Origin: Pseudoalteromonas ulvae UL12 | GTDB taxonomy: Bacteria; Pseudomonadota; Gammaproteobacteria; Enterobacterales; Alteromonadaceae | Reading direction: 5' to 3' | DNA: 64,000 nt | Assembly: GCF_014925405.1 (NCBI RefSeq) | Contig: NZ_AQHJ01000035.1 | Span: forward strand, 496,001-560,000 | In this document: positions 19,470-29,600 of the stretch, one piece after another | Numbering within the stretch: the first letter of the stretch is position 1 | Layout of the letters: each line of letters opens with the position of its first letter | Position numbers and translations under genes: made by a program | Notes under the pieces: model-generated | Seen by the model: the letters and a program-made list of their open reading frames with translations, nothing else | What the model was told of the DNA's origin: nothing | Database searches by the model: none

Positions 19470-19668
19470 ATATGAAGTCTCGCTCAAGTGCCATTTTCCT
19501 TCGAGTTTTCCAATCTACGCAGCCAAAACGACTAAAGTCTGGCTGCCACAGAACAAGTCAATGAAATACGACTCCGCAAGTTTTTCATTTTCTTTTGCAA
19601 ACAACGCAAAGAAACTGCCAAACTTGCTGCACGTATTATTGAAGCGTTAGGGCTATAGGAGCATTTAA

Positions 19669-20127
19669 TTGAGTATTGCAATCTCTGAAATAGAATTAGA
19701 AGGATCTGAATTTGATAAGGGGTCTTTCACAATGATGCCTGTAAGCTTTAATAATGAAGACAGAAATAAATATTCATCAACAGCACTTTCTTTTTGGAAG
19801 TATGCCCGTAATGACTTAGATATAGAGTTATTCTCTGAGCCTCAAATGTTAGTTGAGCAACGCTCGGGAGAGTGGTTTGGTCCAGCCATTTTACTATCAT
19901 CAGCTTTAGTTACAGGGAACTCTGAGCTAATTTCCGTATTTTGTGGGGTAGTATCAAACTACCTTACTGATTTTTTTAAAGGCAACCCAGCTCCCCCGAA
20001 AATCAAGCTGAAAGTTTTATATAAAGAGACTAAAACGACTAAAACTACTGAGATTTCTTATGAAGGTGATATTAATGGTCTTGATAAGTTAGAGTCATCG
20101 ATATTAGATGTCGTGAATAAAGGTTAA
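19669..20127 (+). CDS. Cassette gene, unknown 152-residue protein
   Basis: The TTG start is favoured by a strong AGGAG 8 nt upstream. The protein is acidic and soluble at its N-terminus (about 1-80), has one moderately hydrophobic helix (PAILLSSALVTGNSELISVF, about 85-105), and ends in a Lys/Thr-rich beta-like part and an acidic helix (LDKLESSILDVV). I recognise no family; the layout is faintly like EACC1-type effector-associated proteins, a weak resemblance only. It is AT-rich relative to the flanking chromosome. A second small gene follows after 3 nt, so the two form a bicistronic cassette. Confidence 0.7.
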   Translation: MSIAISEIELEGSEFDKGSFTMMPVSFNNEDRNKYSSTALSFWKYARNDLDIELFSEPQMLVEQRSGEWFGPAILLSSALVTGNSELISVFCGVVSNYLTDFFKGNPAPPKIKLKVLYKETKTTKTTEISYEGDINGLDKLESSILDVVNKG

Positions 20128-20130
20128 GTT

Positions 20131-21436
<1,306 letters not shown>

Positions 21437-21465
21437 TTTAAAAGAATAATTTGATGGGTTTATTA

Positions 21466-21557
21466 TCCATACAAGTTGCTTAAACGGAAAAATAACAGTT
21501 GGCCATCGCTTCGCGATTTTAGCCAACCATTATTTTCCGCTTAGCAAAGCGTTAGCA
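21466..21557 (+). repeat. attC-like integron recombination site 1
   Basis: About 92 bp of imperfect dyad: TTGCTTAAACGGAAAAATAA then AGTTGGC on the left face AGCCAAC then TTATTTTCCGCTTAG on the right, ending AAAGCGTTAGCA with the GTTRRRY-like core at 21551-21557. The left (R'') box is degenerate. The next cassette gene begins 16 nt later. Confidence 0.75.
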
Positions 21558-21572
21558 GTACAGGGATATGTA

Positions 21573-21818
21573 ATGAAATTAGGTGTAATCTGCACATTAG
21601 GTTTTTCTTTAGTATTTACTTTGACTGGTTGTTCAACTCAACCTGTATCTCACTATTCTGAGGTAGAAAAAGCAACATCAGATTTTTGTTCAAGGTATAA
21701 CTATGTCAATGAAGTTGGTAAGGAAGTTAAGCTAACAACTTATACTATTATCGTAAAAGAAACGGATGATAGCGGTAGGGAAATTGAAACCAGCAAAACA
21801 GTAACTTGCGACGCATAA
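21573..21818 (+). CDS. Small cassette-encoded lipoprotein
   Basis: An 81-residue protein with a lipoprotein signal: MKLGVICTLGFSLVFTLTGC, lipobox LTGC with the acylated Cys at residue 20. The mature part (61 residues) has two further cysteines (DFCSRYNY and the C-terminal TVTCDA) that could pair, and a beta-strand-rich middle (LTTYTIIVKET). No family recognised. It is a complete single-gene cassette: it starts 16 nt after attC1 and its stop falls 3 nt before attC2. Small exported proteins of unknown role are common in cassette arrays. Confidence 0.75.
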   Translation: MKLGVICTLGFSLVFTLTGCSTQPVSHYSEVEKATSDFCSRYNYVNEVGKEVKLTTYTIIVKETDDSGREIETSKTVTCDA

Positions 21819-21821
21819 TAC

Positions 21822-21920
21822 TGCTAACAAGGCATTCAAACGGACAAAAAACAGTTGGTTGTTTTCACTCCGTTCAACATTTTAGCCAACTATTTTTCGC
21901 CGCTTAACGAGGCGTTAGAT
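21822..21920 (+). repeat. attC-like integron recombination site 2
   Basis: The clearest of the three, about 99 bp: TGCTAACAAGGCATTCAAAC at the left and CCGCTTAACGAGGCGTTAGA at the right, with an inner ACAGTTGG/CCAACT pairing. Left box TGCTAAC, right core GTTAGAT. It lies 3 nt after the lipoprotein stop and 10 nt before the ribosome site of the DUF4062 gene. Confidence 0.88.
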
Positions 21921-21943
21921 GATCATCAACAAAGGAGTGTACT

Positions 21944-22954
21944 TTGGCAAATCCTCGGGTTTTTATTAGTTCAACATATTATGATTTAAAGCATGTCAGA
22001 GCCTCTATGGATATATTTATTGAATCCTTGGGGTATGAAACTGTATTGTCAGAAAAAGGAAATATTGCTTACGCACCAGATATGCCGTTAGATGAATCTT
22101 GTTACAAAGAGATCTCTAGCACCGATATTTTTGTTTTAATTGTTGGCGGAAGATATGGCTCTGAAACTAGTGAAGGAGACAGAAAAAAAGATAAAGAGTT
22201 CTTTGATAGATACGAGAGTGTTACAAAAAAAGAATTTGAAGAGGCTAACAAGCGTGATGTACCAACCTATATTTTAATTGAAAGTAGTGTTTATTCTGAA
22301 TACCAAACATATTTACGTAATAAGAAAAATGAGAATATATCTTATGCGCATGTTGATTCAGTGAATATATTCAAATTTATTGAAAAAATCCTTTCTCTCC
22401 CTAGAAATAATGCAACTAAAACTTTTGAAAAGTTTTCGGATATTGAAAGTTGGCTCAGAGAACAATGGGCAGGTTTATTTCGTGATCTTCTACAGAGAAT
22501 GTCTGAACAAAAGAAATTTACTGAGCTATCTCATCAAGTTGATGGATTAAAAGAAATAAATACAACTCTGAAGACTTACTTGGAATCTGTTATGCAATTT
22601 GTTTCTCCTGATAAATCAAGTGAAATAATAAAATCAGAACACAAACGATTAGATGATTTACATCGAATAGAACAAGTTAAAACAAGTGACTTGGGCCGTT
22701 TTCTAAATAAAAAATACGGCCTTCCTGTTGAAATTATTATAGAGGAAATTGTTAATGCTAAATCTGGAATTGGTTTTGCGAAGTCTTTATCAAAGTACGA
22801 AGAAACAGGAAAACACTCTCGAGATATCGTTGAAGTTTTTGAAGAATATTCAAAGGCAACAGATGATCTAAATGATCTTAGGAAACTATTTGACTTGAGT
22901 TCATTGCGGAAACCACCTAAAAAATCATCTAAGGACGCTCGCAAGCTCGGGTAA
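21944..22954 (+). CDS. DUF4062 domain protein carried on a cassette
   Basis: A 336-residue soluble protein. Residues about 4-90 are a DUF4062 domain (RVFISSTYYDLKHVR, then SSTDIFVLIVGGRYGSETSEG), a Rossmann-like, TIR-related fold often at the N-terminus of suspected conflict or signalling proteins. A middle helical part (about 165-230) has coiled-coil character, and the C-terminus is charged and helical. The TTG start is supported by AAAGGAG. The last residues (KDARKLG) run straight into the terminal repeat of the next element, so the natural C-terminus may have been altered by that insertion. A defence role is possible by analogy only. Confidence 0.82.
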   Translation: MANPRVFISSTYYDLKHVRASMDIFIESLGYETVLSEKGNIAYAPDMPLDESCYKEISSTDIFVLIVGGRYGSETSEGDRKKDKEFFDRYESVTKKEFEEANKRDVPTYILIESSVYSEYQTYLRNKKNENISYAHVDSVNIFKFIEKILSLPRNNATKTFEKFSDIESWLREQWAGLFRDLLQRMSEQKKFTELSHQVDGLKEINTTLKTYLESVMQFVSPDKSSEIIKSEHKRLDDLHRIEQVKTSDLGRFLNKKYGLPVEIIIEEIVNAKSGIGFAKSLSKYEETGKHSRDIVEVFEEYSKATDDLNDLRKLFDLSSLRKPPKKSSKDARKLG

Positions 22955-22984
22955 AATACATGACACCCATAAATATCTCATTGA
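22954..22984 (+). repeat. Left terminal inverted repeat
   Basis: Begins AAATACATGACACCCATAAA. It is the reverse complement, with two mismatches, of 26027-26057. It overlaps the last bases of the DUF4062 stop codon. Confidence 0.8.
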
Positions 22985-23040
22985 AAAATCACAATAGAGG
23001 GTCTAATTTTAATTAATCACTTCATGTTTTGGTGGCTCAC

Positions 23041-23274
23041 ATGGCACAAGCAAGACGGTCGTTAATTGATTTAGACTCCACTCCTTATTATCACTGCATT
23101 AGTCGGTGTGTTCGCAGGGCTTTTTTAGCGGGATTTGATAAGTATTCAGGTCAAAACTTTGAACACCGACGTGCGTGGTTAGTCGAGCGATTTAAGCGGC
23201 TATCGCAAGTGTTTGCCATTGATATTGCGGCCTATACGGTGATGTCAAAGTCTAATCATTTCTACGTGAAGTGA
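23041..23274 (+). pseudogene. Transposase N-terminal fragment, HUH motif lost
   Basis: From the ATG at 23041 the reading gives MAQARRSLIDLDSTPYYHCI, a typical N-terminus of REP-associated tyrosine transposases, then 77 residues in all. It should continue through SNHYH (the HUH metal site) but reads MSKSNHFYVK and stops. The join uses the short match GTC(T)AATCAT between the HUH codons and the element's own 3' non-coding sequence, so the middle of the gene was removed. No catalytic His pair or Tyr remains in this piece. Confidence 0.8.
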
Positions 23275-23356
23275 TGCATCCAAATATCCAATTCCCCTTA
23301 GAAATCCTTTGTTGTATTTTTATTTATATTAATTAAAATCAGTGAGATATTTATGA

Positions 23357-23998
23357 GTGTCATGTATTTGCTTGTATATGTACAGCGTCGATAAAACGGT
23401 CGAAGTGTGGCGAAATCGGCTTTACGACATCAGTTGGTACATGCGAAACCTAAATGAATTTATAGCCAGAGAAGCCAATAAAGAAGACAACTGCACAGGC
23501 CGATTCTGGGAGGGCAGATTTAAATCACAAGCATTATTGGACGAGCAAGCAGTACTCAGTTGTATGATGTACGTCGATTTAAACCCAATCAGAGCCAAAA
23601 TGGCGAAAAGCCTGCAAGGCAGCGATTTTACGTCAATTCAAGAGCGCATTCAGCATTATAAAAAACAGTCCACGTCAGAAAACACGGAACAAATCACACC
23701 ACAACCAAAGCAGCTTATGGCGTTTGGCAGTAACGCAAACAACCAAACCATTCCTTTTAAGTTACTGGATTACTTAGAGCTTGCCGATTGGAGTGGCCGA
23801 CATTTTGACCCCAAAAAGCGCGGTGCTATCTGCAAAACTCAACCCAAAATATTAGTGGAATTGGGGATTGAAACTGCGGTCTGGCTTGAAGCTGTACATA
23901 ACTTCAGGCGGCAATATAGCAATTTCGCAGGCCAACCGAGTGCACTCAGACAATGTGCTCATCAGCATCAGCAAAGTTGGTATCGCGGAGTCGGTTGA
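23357..23998 (+). pseudogene. Transposase C-terminal fragment, copy 1
   Basis: A 213-residue open frame whose true homology begins near [20 protein letters not shown]. The segments [20 protein letters not shown] and MMYVDLNPIRAKMAKSLQGS are characteristic of the C-terminal half of REP-associated Y1 transposases. The catalytic domain is absent, so the fragment cannot act as a transposase. The nominal GTG start lies in the right-end repeat of the preceding unit and is probably accidental. The protein is identical to copy 3. Confidence 0.8.
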
Positions 23999-24236
23999 GT
24001 TTAAAAACTCTATTTTTATCTCAATGAAATAAGCAATGGCCTAGTTTTGTCATGGCTGAAATAGCGATTATCAACCAACTTTTTATTGATATACCTCCAT
24101 TAACCTTGTGAGTTACCAACATTAGCAAAGTCTAATCATTTCTACGTGAAGTGATGCATCCAAATATCCAATTCCCCTTAGAAATCCTTTGTTGTATTTT
24201 TATTTATATTAATTAAAATCAATGAGATATTTATGA

Positions 24237-24878
24237 GTGTCATGTATTTGCTTGTATATGTACAGCGTCGATAAAACGGTCGAAGTGTGGCGAAATCGGC
24301 TTTACGACATCAGTTGGTACATGCGAAACCTAAATGAATTTATAGCCAGAGAAGCCAATAAAGAAGACAACTGCACAGGCCGATTCTGGGAGGGCAGATT
24401 TTAATCACAAGCATTATTGGACGAGCAAGCAGTACTCAGTTGTATGATGTACGTCGATTTAAACCCAATCAGAGCCAAAATGGCGAAAAGCCTGCAAGGC
24501 AGCGATTTTACGTCAATTCAAGAGCGCATTCAGCATTACAAAAAGCAGTCCACGTTAGAAAAAACCGAACAAGTTACTCTGCAACCAAAGCAGCTTATGG
24601 CGTTTGGCAGTAACGCAAACAACCAAACCATTCCTTTTAAGTTACTGGATTACTTAGAGCTTGCCGATTGGAGTGGCCGACATTTTGACCCCAAAAAGCG
24701 CGGTGCTATCTGCAAAACTCAACCCAAAATATTAGTGGAATTGGGGATTGAAACTGCTGTGTGGCTTGAAGCAGTACAAAACTTCAGGCGGCAATATAGC
24801 AATTTCGCAGGCCAACCGAGTGCACTCAGACAATGTGCTCATCAGCATCAGCAAAGTTGGTATCGCGGAGTCGGTTGA
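24237..24878 (+). pseudogene. Transposase C-terminal fragment, copy 2, with nonsense mutation
   Basis: Same frame as copies 1 and 3, but AAA is TAA at 24402-24404, stopping translation in GRF/SQA. The frame remains open afterwards to the same stop. It also has a cluster of substitutions near 24540-24580 (SENTEQITPQ in copies 1 and 3 becomes LEKTEQVTLQ), so it is the most diverged copy in the coding part. Confidence 0.85.
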
Positions 24879-25087
24879 GTTTAAAAACTCTATTTTTATC
24901 TCAATGAAATAAGCAATGGCCTAGTTTTGTCATGGCTGAAATAGCGATTATCAACCAACTTTTTATTGATATACCTCCATTAACCTTGTGAGTTACCAAC
25001 ATTAGCAAAGTCTAATCATTTCTACGTGAAGTGATGCATCCAAATATCCAATTCCCCTTAGAAATCCTTTGTTGTATTTTTATTTAT

Positions 25088-25183
25088 ATTAATTAAAATC
25101 AATGAGATATTTATGAGTGTCACGTATTTGCTCTTATTAATTAAAATCAATGAGATATTTATGAGTGTCATGTATTTGCTTGT
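25088..25183 (+). repeat. 48-bp direct duplication inside the third unit
   Basis: Two 48-bp blocks start at 25088 and 25136, each opening ATTAATTAAAATCAATGAGA. They duplicate the right-end terminal repeat region and explain the 928-bp spacing of the third unit. Confidence 0.85.
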
Positions 25184-25806
25184 ATATGTACAGCGTCGAT
25201 AAAACGGTCGAAGTGTGGCGAAATCGGCTTTACGACATCAGTTGGTACATGCGAAACCTAAATGAATTTATAGCCAGAGAAGCCAATAAAGAAGACAACT
25301 GCACAGGCCGATTCTGGGAGGGCAGATTTAAATCACAAGCATTATTGGACGAGCAAGCAGTACTCAGTTGTATGATGTACGTCGATTTAAACCCAATCAG
25401 AGCCAAAATGGCGAAAAGCCTGCAAGGCAGCGATTTTACGTCAATTCAAGAGCGCATTCAGCATTATAAAAAACAGTCCACGTCAGAAAACACGGAACAA
25501 ATCACACCACAACCAAAGCAGCTTATGGCGTTTGGCAGTAACGCAAACAACCAAACCATTCCTTTTAAGTTACTGGATTACTTAGAGCTTGCCGATTGGA
25601 GTGGCCGACATTTTGACCCCAAAAAGCGCGGTGCTATCTGCAAAACTCAACCCAAAATATTAGTGGAATTGGGGATTGAAACTGCGGTCTGGCTTGAAGC
25701 TGTACATAACTTCAGGCGGCAATATAGCAATTTCGCAGGCCAACCGAGTGCACTCAGACAATGTGCTCATCAGCATCAGCAAAGCTGGTATCGCGGAGTC
25801 GGCTAA
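25165..25806 (+). pseudogene. Transposase C-terminal fragment, copy 3
   Basis: The 213-residue frame is identical in protein to copy 1. The DNA downstream of its stop (25800-25930) differs from the matching parts of copies 1 and 2 at many positions, so this copy carries what looks like the ancestral right flank of the element, while copies 1 and 2 share a derived version. Confidence 0.8.
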
Positions 25807-26026
25807 GTTTTAAAAACTCTATTTTTATTTCAATAAAATGGGCAACGGCCTAGCTTTATCATGACTAAAATAGCGATTACAACCAACTTTTTATTGATAT
25901 ATCCTCATTAACCTTGTGAGTTACCTGCATTAGCAAAGTCTAATCATTTCTACGTGAAGTGATGCATCCAAATATCCAATTCCCCTTAGAAATCCTTTGT
26001 TGTATTTTTATTTATATTAATTAAAA

Positions 26027-26057
26027 TCAGTGAGATATTTATGAGTGTCATGTATTT
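26027..26057 (-). repeat. Right terminal inverted repeat
   Basis: Read on the minus strand it begins AAATACATGACACTCATAAA, matching the left end at 29 of 31 positions. Copies of it also occur in each tandem unit (near 23335, 24215 and 25095-25175). Confidence 0.8.
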
Positions 26058-26086
26058 GCTATGTATTTGCTTGTAAGTTGAAAAAT

Positions 26087-26191
26087 AGCTAACAAACCAA
26101 GTCAACGGGACAATTTTAAGTTGGCTCCCGTCGCTTCGCTCCTAACTTTAGCCAGCTAAAAGTTGCACCTGCTTGCTGCATCAGATTAGAA
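26087..26191 (+). repeat. Degenerate attC-like site 3
   Basis: The left half is good: AGCTAACAAACCAAGTCAAC, with an inner dyad AATTTTAAGTTGGCT against AGCCAGCTAAAAGTT around a CGCTTCGCTC apex like that in site 1. The right half is worn (CTGCTTGCTGCATCAGATTA instead of a GCGTTAG end), so it may be inactive. It marks the probable right boundary of the array. Confidence 0.6.
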
Positions 26192-26369
26192 AGAATTACC
26201 CTTAGGGAATACTGGGTTTTATACAGAAAATAAAACTGTAGGTTCAAGGGTTATACTTTCAGATATAGCTGCAGGCTCAGGAATTATGAGTGCCTCACTC
26301 TTTACTGTTTTATTGCCCCTTATGGCGGCGTTTATATGTTTTTCAAATTTTGAGTTTAAATTTAAATAA
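26190..26369 (+). pseudogene. Truncated membrane-protein remnant
   Basis: An open frame of 59 codons with no early start, ending just before the zinc-ribbon gene. It reads ELPLGNTGFYTENKTVGSRV and later holds one hydrophobic helix (SLFTVLLPLMAAFICF). An internal ATG at 26286 would give 27 residues. Its lack of a start and its position at the end of the cassette region suggest the 5' part was lost when the array formed. Confidence 0.45.
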
Positions 26370-26380
26370 GGAAGTTAATT

Positions 26381-26563
26381 ATGTCAGATACAGAACGTTC
26401 ACAAATGGAAATTAATTTAAATAAGGTTTTCTGTCCAAAATGTGATGAGAAAATGCCAGCTCTACGCATACCAAAAAATATTCAGCAACTAATGTGGGGC
26501 GGCTGGACTTGCCCAAAATGTGATTGCAAAATGGATAAGTTTGGTAAAAAAATATCCGAGTAA
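26381..26563 (+). CDS. Small zinc-ribbon protein
   Basis: A 60-residue protein with two CPKC knuckles: VFCPKCDEKM (residues 17-26) and WTCPKCDCKM (about 42-51), forming a four-cysteine zinc ribbon around a PALRIPKNIQQLMWGGW linker. AAGGAAG precedes the ATG. It follows the truncated membrane ORF by 11 nt and may have been its operon partner. Role unknown; similar stand-alone ribbons bind nucleic acid or protein. Confidence 0.7.
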   Translation: MSDTERSQMEINLNKVFCPKCDEKMPALRIPKNIQQLMWGGWTCPKCDCKMDKFGKKISE

Positions 26564-26660
26564 TAAACATATAGACGTTTAAGGCTTCAGATATGCTGGT
26601 CTACTCTTATTAATTATGTGTGTGTTCACGATTTTAGTCAGCGCTCAATATTATCTAAGC

Positions 26661-26693
26661 AAAAAGCCAAGCTTAAAACAGCTTGGCTTTTTT
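26661..26693. terminator. Bidirectional terminator after the RND operon
   Basis: AAAAAGCCAAGCT and AGCTTGGCTTTTT form a 13-bp stem with a 6-nt loop. It lies 6 nt past the stop of the minus-strand RND gene and can also serve the plus strand. Confidence 0.9.
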
Positions 26694-26698
26694 CATGG

Positions 26699-29600
26699 TT
26701 AGGTCGATTGTTGGAATTGGTTATCGACTCTGTCGGCTTGTGCATCATCTTGCAGTTGCGCTCGATGATCTGTCGCGAGCCAGTGGTATAAAATCGGCAG
26801 GACAATTAAGGTAAACACTGTGCCAATGATCATACCTGCCACTAAAATGATTCCGATACTGTTTCGCGCTTCAGCACCTGCACCCGTGACCAGCACTAAA
26901 GGGAAGTGTCCCAATACAGTTGCGGCGGTTGTCATCAGAATTGGGCGCAAACGAGTGCTCGCGGCTGCTTTCACTGCGGCCAGTTTTTCCATTCCGGTCA
27001 ACTGCATATGATTTGCAAACTCAACAATCAGGATGCCATTTTTAGCGATAAGACCAATCAGGGTGATAAGACCAATTTGCGAATACAAGTTGATAGACGT
27101 CAAACCTAAAAATGCCAACATCAACGCACCAGACAACGCCAATGGTACACAGCCAAGTAAGACCACCAAGGGATCACGAAAACTATTAAATTGAATCGCT
27201 AAGACAAAATACACCACCACAAGTGAAATCAGTAATACCGTAATCATGGTATTGCCTTCTTTGCGCATTTCGCGTGATTCACCTGCATAATCAATTGAGT
27301 AATTGGCTGGTAAAATCTCGCGGGCAACGGCTTCAATCTGAGCTAAAGCCTGCTCTTTGGTGATATGAGGTAACACCCCGCCATAAATTCTGAACGATTG
27401 CTGTTGATTGAATGATCCTAATACACGAGGGCCGACCATTGGTTGTACCTCAGCAAAAGAGGACAACGTCACGGTTTCACCTTTGGCTGTGGTGATCTCT
27501 AAATCAAGGATCAATTCTGGATTAAATCTATCTTCGCCCATTACCACAGGGATCACTCGATACGCTTTACCGTTATCATTATATTGATTGACGTAGTTAT
27601 TTGATAACAACACACTCAGTTGGTCGTTGACGGACGCGGCGGTTAAGCCCAGATCGGCCATCATGACTTTATCGAAAATCAGCTGACTTTGAGGTAAATC
27701 AATCTTTAAATCAGTATCAACGAACATAAAGCTGCCACTTTGGTATGCTTGCGCCATGATTTGTTCGGCGTACTCACGCATTTGCTCGTAGCTATCACTG
27801 CCTCGAAAGACCACTTCAAGATCAAACTGTCCGGCAGTCGGTAATGCAGGGGACAAAACAGGAAATAGATTTAATTCGCTGACTGATCCTAATTTTCCGA
27901 ATAACTCAGGTAATATCTCATGCACGCTTTGTGTACGTTGGTCGAATTCTTTTAATTCAACGCCGCCAAACCCTGCGTTTTTAAAGACGATTTGCCAAGT
28001 AAACTTACTTCCATCGACTGAATTCATCACATCAACCACTCGGTGCATGTGGTTGGTGGTATACGCCAATGAAGCCTCAGGTGGAGCCGTGACGACGACA
28101 TTAATACCACTTTGGTCTTCGACAGGTGCCAACTCTTGCTGAGATAACATGTAAAAAGGCACAACCAGTAAGCTAAAAATAATGGCACAAAACATGACTT
28201 GGGCACGCCAAGTAAACAAGCGATCCAAAGCTTTGATATAGCGTTGTTGTAAGCGGTCAAAGCCATGGTTGATTGCGCGAGTGAGTTTTCCTTCACGACC
28301 ACCTACAGGGGAGACATATGCACTCATAATGGGCGAAAGTGTGATGGCGACCACACCTGAAATTAACACGGCTACAGCGAGTGTAAAGGCAAACTCACGG
28401 AATAAAAACCCAGTTAAACCCGACAAAAATCCAATCGGTGCGTACACGGCCGCCAAAGTGAGCGTCATCGCGATGACGGGCACCAGTAATTGACGACTGC
28501 TGAGCAGGGCCGCTTCAAAGCGACTTTTGCCTTCACGCATGTGACGGGCGACATTTTCGACAACCACAATTGCATCATCAACCACTAAACCAACCGATAA
28601 CACGATGGCCAAAATAGTTAACAGGTTTAATGAAAAACCGACCAAAGACATCACCCCAATTGCGCCTAAAATTGAGATTGGAATGGTCACTAATGGCACT
28701 AATGCCGTTCTGAGACTCCCCATCATCACGATGATTACTATGCCGACCAATAAAACGGTTTCGACTAATGTCGTAAATATTTCTTTAATGGCGTCACGCA
28801 TGTACAAAGTACCGTCATAACCGACGCCCACTTGCATGCCATTAGGAAGGCGCTGATTGAGCTGGTCGAGTTTTTCATAGAGCGCATCGCCAATTTCAAT
28901 TTCATTAGAACCAGGTAAAGGCCACACAGCAATAAAAATGGTCTGATCATGATTTAGACGAGCATCAACAATGCCTTCTTCTTCACTGACTTCAACTTCA
29001 GCGACATCCGCTAAGTGGATTTGGACATCGTCGCGGGTTGCTACGACCAATTGTTTGAACTCATCGACAGTGCTAAGAATAGTGTTTGACATCAGATCAA
29101 CACGCTGCCTGCCATTTTCGCTGTAGCCAAGGGTGGCAATAGTGTTGTTTGCACGTAAAGCCGCCATAACATCATTGGCATTTAGGTCAAATACCGCTAA
29201 TTTATCGGGATCAATCCAAATGCGCATCGCGGGATTACGACCCCCTTCTAAGGTGACTTTTTGCACACCTGAAATATCACTTAAATAAGGGACAACGTTT
29301 CGGCTGAAATAATCAGTCACTTCGTGACGGGGGATCCCTTTTGCTGCAATATCTAAATAAAATAACGCATTCTGACGATCCGCTCTGACTATCGAAATGG
29401 CTGGATCTTGCGCGCCTTGTGGCAGCTCAAACTTTATTTGGCTCAATTTCGCCGATAATTCCGCTAAAGCGGCAGTGGTATCGTAATTAAGAGACAACCA
29501 CGCAGTGACTTTACTGCTACCTGCAATGGTGGCTGAGTCGACATAATCCACGCCTGGCACAGTGGCTGCAATTCGCTCAATCGGTTCAGTGATATACCCT

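Larger units (their letters stand above)
18844..19668. other. Repeat-rich non-coding region at the left edge of the cassette array
   Basis: About 825 nt without an intact gene. It holds an AT hairpin (ATTTGTATT/AATACAAAT, 18986-19009), a 19-bp inverted repeat pair bounding 19105-19249, and a long cruciform at 19400-19469. At about 19534-19656 a short open stretch (ending KLAARIIEALGL and a stop) looks like the tail of a lost gene; I cannot name it. GCGTTAG at 19644-19650, just before the first cassette gene, matches the 3' end of the attC sites further right, but no matching left half is visible. Confidence 0.5.
22954..26057 (+). mobile_element. Degenerate REP-associated-type (Y1/HUH) transposase element, internally amplified
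   Basis: About 3.1 kb bounded by 31-bp inverted repeats (22954-22984 and 26027-26057, 29 of 31 matching). The left part holds the first third of a Y1/HUH-type transposase gene; the rest is three tandem copies of transposase C-terminus, 3' non-coding sequence and right terminal repeat. No intact transposase remains. It appears to have entered the DUF4062 cassette between the gene and its attC. Confidence 0.75.
23247..26057 (+). repeat. Three-copy tandem repeat, 880-bp period, of the element's 3' half
   Basis: The word AAAGTCTAATCATTTCTACG starts at 23247, 24127, 25007 and 25935, giving periods of 880, 880 and 928; the longest contains an extra 48-bp duplication. Each unit carries a right-end repeat, a transposase C-terminal ORF and about 140 nt of 3' non-coding sequence; the fourth occurrence is only the terminal right end. 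Units are almost identical, indicating recent amplification or ongoing homogenisation. Confidence 0.92.

Noticed and set aside
19640..19656. A fourth attC or an attI site before the first cassette gene
   Set aside because: GCGTTAG is present, but there is no complementary left half or stem, and the heptamer lies in an open frame that may be coding.
23247..26057. CRISPR array or a functional repeat-protein system
   Set aside because: The 880-bp repeats are far too long and lack spacers; they are transposase fragments with the element's right end.
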